From the NCBI GenBank assembly GCA_964541895.1, contig CAZISM010000028.1:1-52436 (forward strand): a stretch of DNA of 52,436 nucleotides, written 5' to 3'. The position numbers and the translations under genes were made by a program. Positions 25,771-35,618 of the stretch are shown piece after piece. Each line of letters opens with the position of its first letter. Position 1 is the stretch's first letter. The notes under the pieces were generated by a model, which searched no databases, was not told the origin of the DNA, and saw nothing but the letters and a program-made list of their open reading frames with translations. The DNA is from CAZISM01 sp964541895. Its GTDB lineage: Bacteria > Zhuqueibacterota > Zhuqueibacteria > Residuimicrobiales > Residuimicrobiaceae.

Positions 25771-28608
25771 CTAGAGCAATCTGACCGGACCCAGCAGGCC
25801 GGAAGGATACCACGGTTGACGTTTGGTCCAGACTTGCGCGGTTTTATTCTCTGTCAGCGATTTGCAGTAATTGCCAAGGCACTTGGTCACGATCACCTCC
25901 AGCTCGTTACTGCCGGCTACGAGAGCCCCCGCAAGTTCGTACACATGACGGCCATACCAGCGCAGGCCCAACGGTTTGTTATTCAGTTTGACTTCCGAAA
26001 GATCGCACACTTTTCCCAAATCTAAAAGATGAAACGCATCCGGCTGATCGATCGTAAAGGTCGCTCGATAAATCGCTTTGCCGGCGAACGATTTCAAATC
26101 GGGCTTTTCGTTAAAATCCACAAGGCCATTCAATTCCATGACCCTGGAAGAGCCATCGCTATGATGCAACGTAACCTGCCAGGGTCCGGCTAACGGTGTA
26201 GCGGTTCCTGGCAGGGGCAAGCCACGATGCCACTCACCTTTGTTGTCGCTGGCGAACACAATGAGAAGCGAACCGGCCGGTGCAAGCTCTACGTCCAGAA
26301 TTCTGCCGTCTCCCTCAGACGGGTACATACGGCGCTGGCCGGTCTCTGCGTCCCATAGCCACGGTGTTTTGCCATTCACATCAAATTCCATTTTCTGGCG
26401 GTAACTCTTTTCCAGGCTGGAATTGGCAATAAAAAAGATATCCATATCTGCGGTGCGATAATAAACCTGGCTGATCATGACAGCCGGTTCGCCAAAGCGA
26501 ACATACGGTTTGATCGCATACCGCGACTGCAGAGCTTTGTACCAGGCCAGAATGCTGCCGGTCGGCGCCGGATGCATAACAGCGCGCTGCGGGAAACTCT
26601 TCTTAAGGGCAGCGATGGTTTCAGCAACCGCTTTATCTTTTTGTTCATGATGGAGAAAGCCGGCGGAACGGCATGGCTCCTTGCCGACAAAAATCACCAG
26701 TCCGCCTGCCTCGGCAAATCGCTTCAAAGCCTCAGCGGTCTCCGGCTCCATGGATTCCACTTCGATGAGCAGGAGCGTACGGTAACTTCGCGTACCATAA
26801 GAGATGCTGCCATTCTCAAACACGGCGTGCTGGAGAATGTTCTCACTGATAATATCACAGCCGCTGCCGTTCTGGTGAATAGCCTCCCACACGTTGTGCA
26901 CATAGGAGGGATACACCGTAGCCGGATAAGGGTCGCGCTGCGTGCCGTATCTCATCCACATATCGGCCAGGGGATGCATGATGGCGATATTGGACATTAA
27001 TTCGGCATTTTGAAAGACGGCCGATAATCTCGCCTTGTAATCCGTCCACAGCCGGAAATAGGGCCACCACGGATTGCGTTCGTTGATGAATGTGCCGTAG
27101 CGTATCCAGCCTGGAAACGGCGCTTCTGCCGGACCGTAATTAAAACCGTGCAGTATGGAATGGGTCACGCCCGAGAGATTGCTCTGATCGCCGCCTATCT
27201 TGATGGTTTCCAGTGTGGCATTGAACACCATACTGGTATTGGTGATCTCTTCGCAGCTGACAATTTTCTTTCCGACCAGCCTGGCACCGGAAGAGACGTA
27301 TTTGTTGGACATGGAATAGGCGCGGCCTTTGCCGTACTGGTAATCGGGCATGTCACCGCCTACACTGGCACCCAACCAGGTTTCGCATTCAGGAATATCC
27401 ACATCCATGCTCGCTTCCATGGGATGATATTCCATACCATACGCCTGGACGCGCGCTTGCACACCCTGTTGCCGGCACCAGGCATGAAACGTGTCACTGA
27501 ACCGTTCTTTAAACAGTTCGATATGTGTAATATAATAATCGTAGCGCACGCGCTGAATGTCGTTTTTGGCCGACTCGGAAAATGTACTGCCATAGGCCTC
27601 TTTTACGGCATTGCCCATTTCGCCCACTTTGAACAACACATAGGGCAGATAAGCGGTCAGAGCATAGCCTCGTCGTTTCTCAAATTGCTGTAAAAAATCT
27701 TCGCACCAGTTGGCGCCTTCCAGCTCAATGCTGTCGGTGAACATGGCCCGAAAATAGCTGCCAGGCTTACCGATTTTTTGGTTCAGTTTGTCGGACATTC
27801 GTTGCAGAAAAAGCGATACGGCTTGGTCGCTGAAATGATTCAGGACCGGACCTTTGGCGCCAGGCGCGCCCTGGATGACCGCCATATAGCCGGTCATTTT
27901 CACCAGAAAATAGAGGACATGATCGCCAGGCGGAACCGGGATGGTCAAGGTTTCCTTGCCCATTTCAGCATCGAGATCAATGCCAGGTACAAACATATCC
28001 ATGGCGGCCGGCGCGAGCCGCAGCATGAACAGCTCTTTGTACTTTTTCTCATTCGGGGAGTGAATGTCCGGATTGACCGCATCCAGCAGTTCCTGACGGG
28101 GAATGTGCAGAACCGCCGGCCCTTTGATGTTGCGGGTGCCGATGGTCACCATCTGCGTCTGTTCGTCCTTTGAGAGAAAATCACCGCCGTACGGCCAACC
28201 GGATCCGACAATGATATCACAAACGATGTCTCTCTCCTTTGCACCTTTTAATGCCGTCTGCAGGTAACCGAGCCATTCATCGCTGAGCCAATCGCACTCT
28301 TTGATGCCGATGGGATCTGCCGTTTCCGGAAATTTGATAGGATTGATTTCGACACCGCCGATGCCTGCTTGTTTGAGCAGATCCAGTTCGCGAAGAATTT
28401 CATCATGAGAAAGACGATTGCCGTTCCACCACCAGCGCACAAAAGGTCGATGAATATTTTTAGGGTCTTTAAACAGAGCGTAAAGATCCTGCACCGTTGT
28501 GCCCTGGCCGGCGGGCTTGCAGCCCCCGCTCAAGGCCATAGTAACAAATGGCAATCCGGCCGTTGTAGTCGATGCCAATTTAAGAAACGTACGTCGCTTA
28601 ACGTTCAT
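25771..28608 (-). CDS. GH106-type alpha-L-rhamnosidase with Tat signal and lipobox
   Basis: 945 residues. The N-terminus has a Tat motif (RRTFLK, residues 5-10) followed by a lipobox-like LSGGC (Cys about residue 30), an unusual combination for a GH106. GH106 blocks are complete: RPFVRWWWNGNRL, AGIGGVEINPI, FTDSIELEGANW, VSCEEITNTS, and THSILHGFNYGPAEAPFPG. A C-terminal galactose-binding-like sandwich ends with VWTKRQPWYPSGLLGP. It would release alpha-L-rhamnose from a polysaccharide or oligosaccharide. It is a paralogue of 17994-20786 but differs in export route. An AAGGATT site about 8 bases upstream of the ATG supports the start. The gene is 27 bases upstream of the TIM-barrel glycosidase and 56 downstream of a GH99-like gene. 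Confidence 0.87.
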   Translation of the reverse strand: MNVKRRTFLKLASTTTAGLPFVTMALSGGCKPAGQGTTVQDLYALFKDPKNIHRPFVRWWWNGNRLSHDEILRELDLLKQAGIGGVEINPIKFPETADPIGIKECDWLSDEWLGYLQTALKGAKERDIVCDIIVGSGWPYGGDFLSKDEQTQMVTIGTRNIKGPAVLHIPRQELLDAVNPDIHSPNEKKYKELFMLRLAPAAMDMFVPGIDLDAEMGKETLTIPVPPGDHVLYFLVKMTGYMAVIQGAPGAKGPVLNHFSDQAVSLFLQRMSDKLNQKIGKPGSYFRAMFTDSIELEGANWCEDFLQQFEKRRGYALTAYLPYVLFKVGEMGNAVKEAYGSTFSESAKNDIQRVRYDYYITHIELFKERFSDTFHAWCRQQGVQARVQAYGMEYHPMEASMDVDIPECETWLGASVGGDMPDYQYGKGRAYSMSNKYVSSGARLVGKKIVSCEEITNTSMVFNATLETIKIGGDQSNLSGVTHSILHGFNYGPAEAPFPGWIRYGTFINERNPWWPYFRLWTDYKARLSAVFQNAELMSNIAIMHPLADMWMRYGTQRDPYPATVYPSYVHNVWEAIHQNGSGCDIISENILQHAVFENGSISYGTRSYRTLLLIEVESMEPETAEALKRFAEAGGLVIFVGKEPCRSAGFLHHEQKDKAVAETIAALKKSFPQRAVMHPAPTGSILAWYKALQSRYAIKPYVRFGEPAVMISQVYYRTADMDIFFIANSSLEKSYRQKMEFDVNGKTPWLWDAETGQRRMYPSEGDGRILDVELAPAGSLLIVFASDNKGEWHRGLPLPGTATPLAGPWQVTLHHSDGSSRVMELNGLVDFNEKPDLKSFAGKAIYRATFTIDQPDAFHLLDLGKVCDLSEVKLNNKPLGLRWYGRHVYELAGALVAGSNELEVIVTKCLGNYCKSLTENKTAQVWTKRQPWYPSGLLGPVRLL

Positions 28609-28664
28609 AGATTTAATCCTTCCTGTGGATGGGCCTAGTAAATATATTCATTATCCACGGCCGA

Positions 28665-29900
28665 TCACCTGCCGCCAAACACCTCTTTAATGGCTTCCAG
28701 ATAGCCATACTTGTTTATGCTATCCGGCTCCAGATAACTGCTTTCGGTCCATTCGTTCCAGGCATTGATGTTGAATGTTTTTTCACAAGAGGGATTTTCA
28801 TCCAGAAACGCTTTCATCTGCTGCAGCGCGCCTTTGAAGGCAGCCGGCGAATTGCCGCGGATCGTGCCCATGAAGGGATAGCCGATATTTTCATAAGGAC
28901 CGGGCGTTGTGCGCGGGCTGGCATCCCATCCCATTGTTACATTGGGATAGTAGGGCAAACCATATTCGTTGATGGCATTTTGGGCATGCTCGAAATACTT
29001 TTGCTGAACCACGGGGTAATCGGTCTGCGGAAAATCAGGCAACTCGACATGGTGAATCCACACATAGGAAGTGGTTGAAGAAAAGCCCAAATTCTTCAAC
29101 AGTTCGCCGATATGTTCCACCACACCTTCCGAAGGTAACACGGCTCTGCCCCAGACCACGGCGTTGAGATGGAGATCGCTGAATCCGGCGGCCTTGACTT
29201 TGTTGCGAAACGCTTCAATGCCCCGGCGCGTTCCCTCGGCGCTGCCGAAAATATCGAAAAAACGACTCAGGTCATAGACCGAGAAATAGGGTGCACCGTT
29301 GATCGCCCAGTAGGAAGGATGCTTAAAGTAGGTTGAGATGACATAGTCGGTCATCTTTTCCCAGGTCTCCTGGGTGATTTTTCCCGGATATAACAGATCC
29401 GGTCCTTGCTTGCGCTTTTCCGGCGATATGGGGTGTATGTCGATCCAGTCGTGATTGGCCCACATCAGAGAAAATTTCATACGGTTGTTGTTTTTCGCTT
29501 TTAAAAATCCCTGTTCCAGGCCTCTTTCCAAAAACAGGCCGTCGTCATAGTAATACCAGTCGAAAATAAATGCATCTATGCCATGATCGGCGGCAGCATC
29601 TATTTTTTTGGCCATGGCCACAGGATCAGACTCATCCTCATAGCCCCACAACGGCACTTTGGGTTGATCGTGGCCGGGAAAGCGGGGTGTAGCTTTTTTG
29701 ACCAGTTCCCATTCCGACCACCCCGCGCCGTGATGTTTGGCATTGCGGCCGTCACTGGGATGATAGTTGGGAAAATAATAGCAGGCCACGGTATAGGGCG
29801 ATGGTTCTTTTTTGGGGGTCGAACAAGCGGAGATGAAAATCAGGGTGATGAGCGCCGAAACCAACAAAAGATCCCCAGCTCCAGCCAATTTTTGATACAT
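28665..29900 (-). CDS. WbsX/GH99-like glycosidase, lipoprotein
   Basis: 411 residues from the ATG at 29900 (ideal AAGGAGAT site; the preceding 28 codons are spurious). The signal ends in the lipobox FISAC. Family blocks are YYFPNYHPSDGR, PRFPGHDQPKVPLWGYEDE, IDAFIFDWYYYDDG, MWANHDW, and INAWNEWTESSYLEP. Glu383 and Glu386 in NEWTES match the spacing of the GH99 catalytic pair. It is one of three close paralogues (with 8094-9311 and 39351-40559); this one is a lipoprotein, whereas 8094-9311 has a plain Sec signal. It lies 56 bases upstream of the GH106 gene. Substrate unknown; a GH99-type alpha-mannan activity should not be assumed. Confidence 0.82.
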   Translation of the reverse strand: MYQKLAGAGDLLLVSALITLIFISACSTPKKEPSPYTVACYYFPNYHPSDGRNAKHHGAGWSEWELVKKATPRFPGHDQPKVPLWGYEDESDPVAMAKKIDAAADHGIDAFIFDWYYYDDGLFLERGLEQGFLKAKNNNRMKFSLMWANHDWIDIHPISPEKRKQGPDLLYPGKITQETWEKMTDYVISTYFKHPSYWAINGAPYFSVYDLSRFFDIFGSAEGTRRGIEAFRNKVKAAGFSDLHLNAVVWGRAVLPSEGVVEHIGELLKNLGFSSTTSYVWIHHVELPDFPQTDYPVVQQKYFEHAQNAINEYGLPYYPNVTMGWDASPRTTPGPYENIGYPFMGTIRGNSPAAFKGALQQMKAFLDENPSCEKTFNINAWNEWTESSYLEPDSINKYGYLEAIKEVFGGR

Positions 29901-30024
29901 ACCAGATCTCCTTTTTAATTTTTTCAACCTGACGCAGAGCGATTCCTTAGCAGGGGTGCAATAATAGAATTCGGAAAAAATCATATATTCCGTGGCCGGA
30001 TCCTTTCCAGGCCGGACTCGACCG

Positions 30025-32799
30025 CTATTTGCGAATCACCTTGAAATCGTATCCTCCGGAACCGAGATAAAGCAATATGACACCCGCTTTGACTTCCATC
30101 ACTTTAATGTCATCGTTGGGCTGCAGCATATGTCCACCTTCCTGTATCTGCTGCAACCGATCGGCCGGCAGATACACGATGGCATTGGTGTTGGGCGGGA
30201 TCTGTACTTTTAAGGCATAGGTCGAATCCGTACGACTCCAGCTGGATACGATTTCCCCGCGAATAGAGTTGTATTTGGCCGAAACCCAGGTGAGATCACC
30301 GACCAGATCAGGGTTGATGATGATGCGTTTAAACGCCGGCATACTCTCATCGAGGCGGATGCCGGCGAGGGAGTGAAAGAACCAATAGCCGATGGGCCCG
30401 GCCAGAGAGGGCATCTGCACTTTGCCGCCATCCCAATCCTCTTTCAACACCGTGTTGCCCTGATTAAACACCATATCGAACCAGCTGGGATAGGTTTCCT
30501 GCGTGGCAATGGTATAAGCCAAATCACCCAAACCCAGATCACTCAATGCCGTCAACAAAACAGGGGTAGCCACAAAACCGGTAGACAGATGCAGCTGGTC
30601 GCGAACGATCTGTTCCTTGAGCGAGGCGATCACCCGCGCTCGTTCAGCATCCGGCACCAGACCGCAATACAGTGCCATTAATTGGCTCCCCTGCGATCCC
30701 GTCGCATACTGCGCCGTTTTTGTATTGTAAAAATGGCGGTTAAAGGATAATTTAATGGCGGCAGCCAGATCTTTATATTGCTTTTCTTCCTTCCAGAAAT
30801 ACTTCAGGCGGGCGAATTGGCTCATCAGGTTGGCATAGTAATAGTACGCACACGTGGAAGTCAGAGCAACGGGTGTTCTTCGGGTGTATTTGTCATTCTT
30901 TGAGAACGGCTCCAGCCATTCGCCCAGACCCCATTCAATGATATGGTTTTTCGAAATGGAATGCAAATAGTCCATGTATTTTTTCAAAGCGGCGTAACTT
31001 TCATCGACGATCTCGTCATCCTGATAATACATATACAGCTTGAACGGCGTGTACATGACCATACCGCCCCACCAGGGTCCGTTGATGTGATACCCTCGGA
31101 ACCTGCCGGGCGCCACGGGCGGCACATAGCCGTTGTCAAACATAATGTCGAGAAAATCCCGCTGCCATTTCTGATACATCAAGGCCGAATCGAAATTATA
31201 GGCATTGACGTCGAAGCCGCTTTCTACATCCTGTGTCCAGCCTGCTTTTTCCCGAACCGGATCGTTGGGAATATGAATGATATAGTTACGCACCGTAGTA
31301 ACCAGGATCTGTTGCAGACGGGTGAGTTTTTCGTTGGAACAGGAAAACGAACCAGCCACCGGCAGATCGCTGTTGACCAACTGACCGGTTATCTGCGAAG
31401 GCTTGGGCATATACTCCAGGCCGGAAATGTCGATATAGCGGAAGCCGGCATAGTGAAAGCGGGAGGTAAAATATTGTTTTCCACCGTTCAATATGAAAAC
31501 GCAGGTCTGGTAACGACCCAGGGTGTGGCTGTCAGCGCCCAGGTAGTTCACGGTCACTCGCTGGCCTTTTTTGCCGTGCAGTTCAAACCTGGCCCATCCG
31601 CATAAATCCTGACCCAAATCGACGCGATAGCCCTGTTCTGTTTTTTCCACCTTTTGCGCCGGCACCTGTTTCAGCACGCGAACCGGATGCAGCTGCTGAG
31701 CTGTCAATTTACCTTGTGGCGCTTGGACCGGCAGGCCATGTTTCCAGAGACGGTCATCGAATTTCGTACGGTCCCACCCTGAAAGCTCCTTGCGGCTGTC
31801 ATAGGTTTCGCCGGCCAGCAGGCAATTAAACGTGATCGGTCCGTCTGTTGTATACTTCCAGGATTCATCACTGACGATGACCTGCTGTGTGCCATCCTCG
31901 TAGGTCAGACGAAGCTGGAATAATAACCGTGGTGGTTCGATATAATCCGCTTCATCAAATCGCAGCGCATGCGGCGTTATAAGGTTGTACCAGCCGTTGC
32001 CGAGGATCACTCCCAGCGCGTTGTCGCCTTTTTTGCAATATCGGGTCACGTCATAGACATTGTAAAACACCCGTTTTTGATAATCGGTCTGCGCCGGATT
32101 CATAAACGCATCGCCGACCCGTTCGCCGTTCAGGTAAAGCTCATGCAATCCCAAGCCGCATACATACGCGGTAGCCTGACGTACCCGCTGCGCCGCAGTG
32201 AATTTTTTGCGCATGTAAACAGCCGGCGCCGTCTCGATATCTTTTCCGCGTGATCGCAGCACTTTGGCCCGCGCCCATTCACCGCCATCGCTGTTATCCG
32301 GAGCAAAATCAGGCCTTGCTTTAAGCTCTTGCTGCAGCGGCTGCAGTTGCAGATCAGAGGCGATCCATTTACCTTCCCAGCCATTCTTGTCGAGGCAGCC
32401 CATTTTCCAAAAGGCCGGCTCGCTCCACTCCGACTCTTTGCCATCCGGACTCCATACTTTGACCTTCCACCATACATCTGCATAACTGGACAACGGAAAG
32501 CCGTCATAGGGAACATTGATGTTGTCACCCATAGTCACACCTGAATCCCACAGGTCACCCAGATGGCTAGCCAATTTGCTTTCTGCCGACGCTACAAGGA
32601 TTCGGTAACTATGCTGGTACCAGCTGCGTTTGCTGCAGGCGATTTGCCAGCTTAGGCGCGGTGCGGGCTTTTCGATGACAATGGGATTGATCTGGTATTC
32701 ACACGTGAGGCGGATTGGACGATACACCATTGGCGCTTCCTGGCCCTGGCAAAACATCAAAAGCGGCACGATTGGAATCAGCCATCGGAAAAAACGCAT
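30025..32799 (-). CDS. GH78 alpha-L-rhamnosidase
   Basis: 924 residues. The signal (MRFFRWLIPIVPLLMFCQ) may be a lipoprotein one (Cys 17). Domains: fn3-like (about 30-130), Bac_rhamnosid_N (about 170-340), alpha-L-rhamnosidase concanavalin-like domain (350-450), and the (alpha/alpha)6 barrel (about 460-800) with a C-terminal sandwich. The motif HIPNDPVREKAGWTQD (about residue 512) holds the general acid region of GH78, and Glu in LKEDWDGG (about 783) corresponds to the second catalytic Glu. An AGGAGGAGC site precedes the ATG. It hydrolyses terminal alpha-L-rhamnosides by inversion. It starts 18 bases after the esterase stop, and the genes are probably co-transcribed. A second, longer GH78 lies at 42635-45835. 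Confidence 0.9.
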   Translation of the reverse strand: MRFFRWLIPIVPLLMFCQGQEAPMVYRPIRLTCEYQINPIVIEKPAPRLSWQIACSKRSWYQHSYRILVASAESKLASHLGDLWDSGVTMGDNINVPYDGFPLSSYADVWWKVKVWSPDGKESEWSEPAFWKMGCLDKNGWEGKWIASDLQLQPLQQELKARPDFAPDNSDGGEWARAKVLRSRGKDIETAPAVYMRKKFTAAQRVRQATAYVCGLGLHELYLNGERVGDAFMNPAQTDYQKRVFYNVYDVTRYCKKGDNALGVILGNGWYNLITPHALRFDEADYIEPPRLLFQLRLTYEDGTQQVIVSDESWKYTTDGPITFNCLLAGETYDSRKELSGWDRTKFDDRLWKHGLPVQAPQGKLTAQQLHPVRVLKQVPAQKVEKTEQGYRVDLGQDLCGWARFELHGKKGQRVTVNYLGADSHTLGRYQTCVFILNGGKQYFTSRFHYAGFRYIDISGLEYMPKPSQITGQLVNSDLPVAGSFSCSNEKLTRLQQILVTTVRNYIIHIPNDPVREKAGWTQDVESGFDVNAYNFDSALMYQKWQRDFLDIMFDNGYVPPVAPGRFRGYHINGPWWGGMVMYTPFKLYMYYQDDEIVDESYAALKKYMDYLHSISKNHIIEWGLGEWLEPFSKNDKYTRRTPVALTSTCAYYYYANLMSQFARLKYFWKEEKQYKDLAAAIKLSFNRHFYNTKTAQYATGSQGSQLMALYCGLVPDAERARVIASLKEQIVRDQLHLSTGFVATPVLLTALSDLGLGDLAYTIATQETYPSWFDMVFNQGNTVLKEDWDGGKVQMPSLAGPIGYWFFHSLAGIRLDESMPAFKRIIINPDLVGDLTWVSAKYNSIRGEIVSSWSRTDSTYALKVQIPPNTNAIVYLPADRLQQIQEGGHMLQPNDDIKVMEVKAGVILLYLGSGGYDFKVIRK

Positions 32800-32817
32800 T
32801 GCTCCTCCTGGTAAAAC

Positions 32818-34404
32818 TTATGGCGTTCTGTTATGACGGGTAATTTCGGGCCAGCGATCGGTGCGAAAAGGCGAAGCCGGTAGCAGGGCTTTATTATACA
32901 GATTGCCGACGGGATGGGTAGCCCAGCCATAGCGCACGCTCAACGGATTGTTAACCTGTTCGGACCAAACCGTGACTCTGTCGCCATCGATCCTGGCCTG
33001 CGCCCAGACAAATTGCGAATCAGAACCGGCTATGGCAAATCCTTTTAATGGTTCGCTGTTTTTGCTTAACAGACCATCCGCCGCATACTCAAAGGATAAT
33101 ATAGCACTATTGTTTTTAAATTGTACTGATTTATATAGCGGCCCTGACTTGGCGACCGGCCTGCCATACACGTCAGCCAGAGCCCAGAGGGCCAGTCGTT
33201 TGCCGACATCCTGTTTGTTTTTGGGATGGACGTCATCCACTTCACCAATATCGGCCGCAACGGCCATTCCCGTATGTTTTGTCGATTGCAAGGTCATGGT
33301 TTGTGCTTCCCGCAATTCCGCCCAAACGCTTTTCTCCACCGGTGCTTTCTGCAAAGCTTGCCAGCCGGCCAACTGCACAAATAGAAACGGCAAATCCCGC
33401 TGCTGCCATGCCCGCCGCCATGAGTGGATCAGGGCCGGAAAAAGTCTGCGGTACTGCACCGCTCGTCCGGCATTGGACTCTCCCTGGTACCAGACCACAC
33501 CGCGAATGGCGTATGGAATCAAAGGAGCAATCATGGCGTTATAAAGAACTCCCGGTGTGTTCTTTTGTCCGAGCATGATGGGATCCGGAAACGGAGGCAT
33601 GGGTTTGCCTTGCGAACGGGCTTGCTGGTCCTCCAGACGCCAATTGGCCACCTGTTCCTGCCATACCTGCATATAGCGCTCATAATACGCTTCGAACCCG
33701 GCTTCATAATCCGGCACATCTTTGGCCAGCTCTTGCCAGAAATCAAGAAGCGGCTGCAGTTCGGCATCCTGCTGCAGAGCCGAGGACGGCATCCATGATT
33801 CCGCCGGCGTTGCCCCATAAGCACTTTTGATCAAGCCGATCGGACATTGCAGCACAGCGTGCAACTCCCGTCCGAAAAAATAACCGGCAGCGGAAAAATT
33901 GCCTGCAGAGACAGAGTCACATATCTGCCATTCGGCATCAATGTCCTGCAAAGGGTTACCGGCCGCCCTTTTCGGAACCATATAAAGCCGAATGTGCGGG
34001 TTTCCTGCACCAGCCATCTCTTCCCTGGCGTGAGCAGAACTCTGCACAGCCATTTCCATATTGGATTGCCCGGAACAGAGCCACACCTCGCCGATCAGGA
34101 CATCGCGAATAATCACCGTGTCTTTGCCCGCGATCCGCAATTCATACGGCCCGCCGGCCGACCGGGGGGGCAAGGTCACGTTCCATTGGCCAAGCTTATC
34201 AACGTGCGCACTCCGGCTCTGCTCCTGCAGAGTAACGGTTACTTCTCCGCCTGGATGGGCCTGTCCCCATATCGCTATGGGTTTCTCTTGCTGTAAAACC
34301 ATATGGTCGCCGAAGAACGAAGGGAGGTGTATTCCCGTGGCAGGCCTCCTGCTGCAGCCGTACAGGCTGAACAGCAAAAACACGATACATATCATTCGCC
34401 GCAT
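32818..34404 (-). CDS. SGNH-family sialate O-acetylesterase-like carbohydrate esterase, lipoprotein
   Basis: 528 residues with a lipobox LYGC (Cys 17). After an N-terminal sandwich (about 25-100) the SGNH motifs appear: Ser114 in CSGQSNME, the Gly-rich VVWYQGESNA block, and the Asp-His pair in VDDVHPKNK. This is the sialate O-acetylesterase/DUF303 family, which removes acetyl groups from sugars and in carbohydrate loci usually acts on acetylated hemicelluloses or pectins rather than sialic acid. Its presence implies an O-acetylated substrate. It is 12 bases downstream of the next gene's stop region and 18 bases upstream of the GH78 gene. The start has an AGGATCAGG site. Confidence 0.87.
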   Translation of the reverse strand: MRRMICIVFLLFSLYGCSRRPATGIHLPSFFGDHMVLQQEKPIAIWGQAHPGGEVTVTLQEQSRSAHVDKLGQWNVTLPPRSAGGPYELRIAGKDTVIIRDVLIGEVWLCSGQSNMEMAVQSSAHAREEMAGAGNPHIRLYMVPKRAAGNPLQDIDAEWQICDSVSAGNFSAAGYFFGRELHAVLQCPIGLIKSAYGATPAESWMPSSALQQDAELQPLLDFWQELAKDVPDYEAGFEAYYERYMQVWQEQVANWRLEDQQARSQGKPMPPFPDPIMLGQKNTPGVLYNAMIAPLIPYAIRGVVWYQGESNAGRAVQYRRLFPALIHSWRRAWQQRDLPFLFVQLAGWQALQKAPVEKSVWAELREAQTMTLQSTKHTGMAVAADIGEVDDVHPKNKQDVGKRLALWALADVYGRPVAKSGPLYKSVQFKNNSAILSFEYAADGLLSKNSEPLKGFAIAGSDSQFVWAQARIDGDRVTVWSEQVNNPLSVRYGWATHPVGNLYNKALLPASPFRTDRWPEITRHNRTP

Positions 34405-34416
34405 GGTTGCCTGATC

Positions 34417-35538
34417 CTATGGCTTTAGAATGTGTCTGATGGCGTCCAATTTCCCTGTTTTTTCCGAAAGCGTCGGCACGATCCAGCCGCCCTCGTCATT
34501 TTCATTCCAGGCATAAATAATCACAGCCTGAGCTTCCGCTGCTTGTGGGTGGTTGGCGCTCCACCGAACGGCATGCTGCAGATGTGTTGCCAATTCCTCT
34601 GGTGTTGGTGTTTCATAATAGAGCAGATACCCCTCTCCCGGCTTTTGCCACGTCTCCCATGGCATGGGATGAATCACACGCGGTCTGCGGTCCCAGCCCG
34701 CCGTTACCAGGGGCACAACTTTGGCGCCGGTCTCCCGCATCCGATCCCACCACTGTTCGGTGTGTTCGGCTAATTTCAAGTAAGTGGCGGCGGTGTCATT
34801 GGCGCTGGCCGCATAGGCACCGATGGCATCAAAACCCAGGCTGTCGATGAGTTGTCGTCCGAATTTATGTGACCACTCCATGGCGACCAGATACGGATTT
34901 TTATGGCCGGCCTGCATGGCCGCTTCACGCAATTGCGTAAAAGCCCGTTTGCCTTCCTGCCAGGAAGCAAAGCTCTGTTTTCCCACCATAGGTTGAGCGT
35001 GGAACATGAACAGCAACGGCCGGCCGTTCAACACGGTCTGAAAATTGCCGTCTTTAAAATAGGCAATATAATCATGCATCTTTTGTGGCCAGGCAGCCAG
35101 CCCGCCATGGCCCACACTGCCGCCGAGCAATATAAGCGTAAAGTTGAGTTTGTTTTTGTGGGAGCTGTGTCGGTATCGCTCCAAGGCATAGTTTAATTCA
35201 CTCTGTGCTCCAGTGTAGACAAACGCCCAATAATCCAGTCCGCTGGCACTGGCATAGAGGATTTCCTGATCGACCACGGCCTGCGAATCGCCGATCATCT
35301 CCACTGTGCTGTCAGTCAATATCCTGGCAAAAAAGGGCAGACGGTGATGCCACTCTTTCGGCCCGAGGGCCTGGTGCACTGCGGTGCCGGCATTGCCCCG
35401 ATTCCCATACCAGGCATCCCAGCGTATGGCCCCTACCACAGGTCCGACTCTTGAATTCTTGCGCGGACCGGGCACCTGTTGACATTGCGTCATCAGGAGT
35501 AACATGACCAATCCCCAACACTCGATGAGTCTTCGCAT
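34417..35538 (-). CDS. divergent GH99/WbsX-like barrel protein, lipoprotein
   Basis: 373 residues from the ATG at 35538 (AAGGGAGA site; an earlier frame extension of 58 codons is arginine/glycine-rich and rejected). The lipobox is LMTQC (Cys 18). The protein lacks the PRFPGHQQP block of the WbsX family but keeps its layout: WYGNRG near the start, LDYWAFVYTG, and YAWNENDEGGWIVPT near the C-terminus, where Glu346 and Glu349 match the NEWTEG spacing. It resembles distant GH71/GH99-like proteins. It is separated from the next gene by 12 bases and from the previous by 80. Probably an exported endo- or exo-glycosidase whose substrate I cannot name. Confidence 0.7.
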   Translation of the reverse strand: MRRLIECWGLVMLLLMTQCQQVPGPRKNSRVGPVVGAIRWDAWYGNRGNAGTAVHQALGPKEWHHRLPFFARILTDSTVEMIGDSQAVVDQEILYASASGLDYWAFVYTGAQSELNYALERYRHSSHKNKLNFTLILLGGSVGHGGLAAWPQKMHDYIAYFKDGNFQTVLNGRPLLFMFHAQPMVGKQSFASWQEGKRAFTQLREAAMQAGHKNPYLVAMEWSHKFGRQLIDSLGFDAIGAYAASANDTAATYLKLAEHTEQWWDRMRETGAKVVPLVTAGWDRRPRVIHPMPWETWQKPGEGYLLYYETPTPEELATHLQHAVRWSANHPQAAEAQAVIIYAWNENDEGGWIVPTLSEKTGKLDAIRHILKP

Positions 35539-35618
35539 AGGTCTCCCTTTCTTATCAGGCGCCGGTCGTCTTTTGTGAGACCGTGGCCCTGATGATGCAC
35601 CTCCGCTAGGCAACGGAA

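Noticed and set aside
29975..30020. Possible terminator after the GH78 gene's upstream neighbour (GGCC arms and six T)
   Set aside because: The stem is only 4-5 pairs with a bulge, and the T-run is spaced too far from it.
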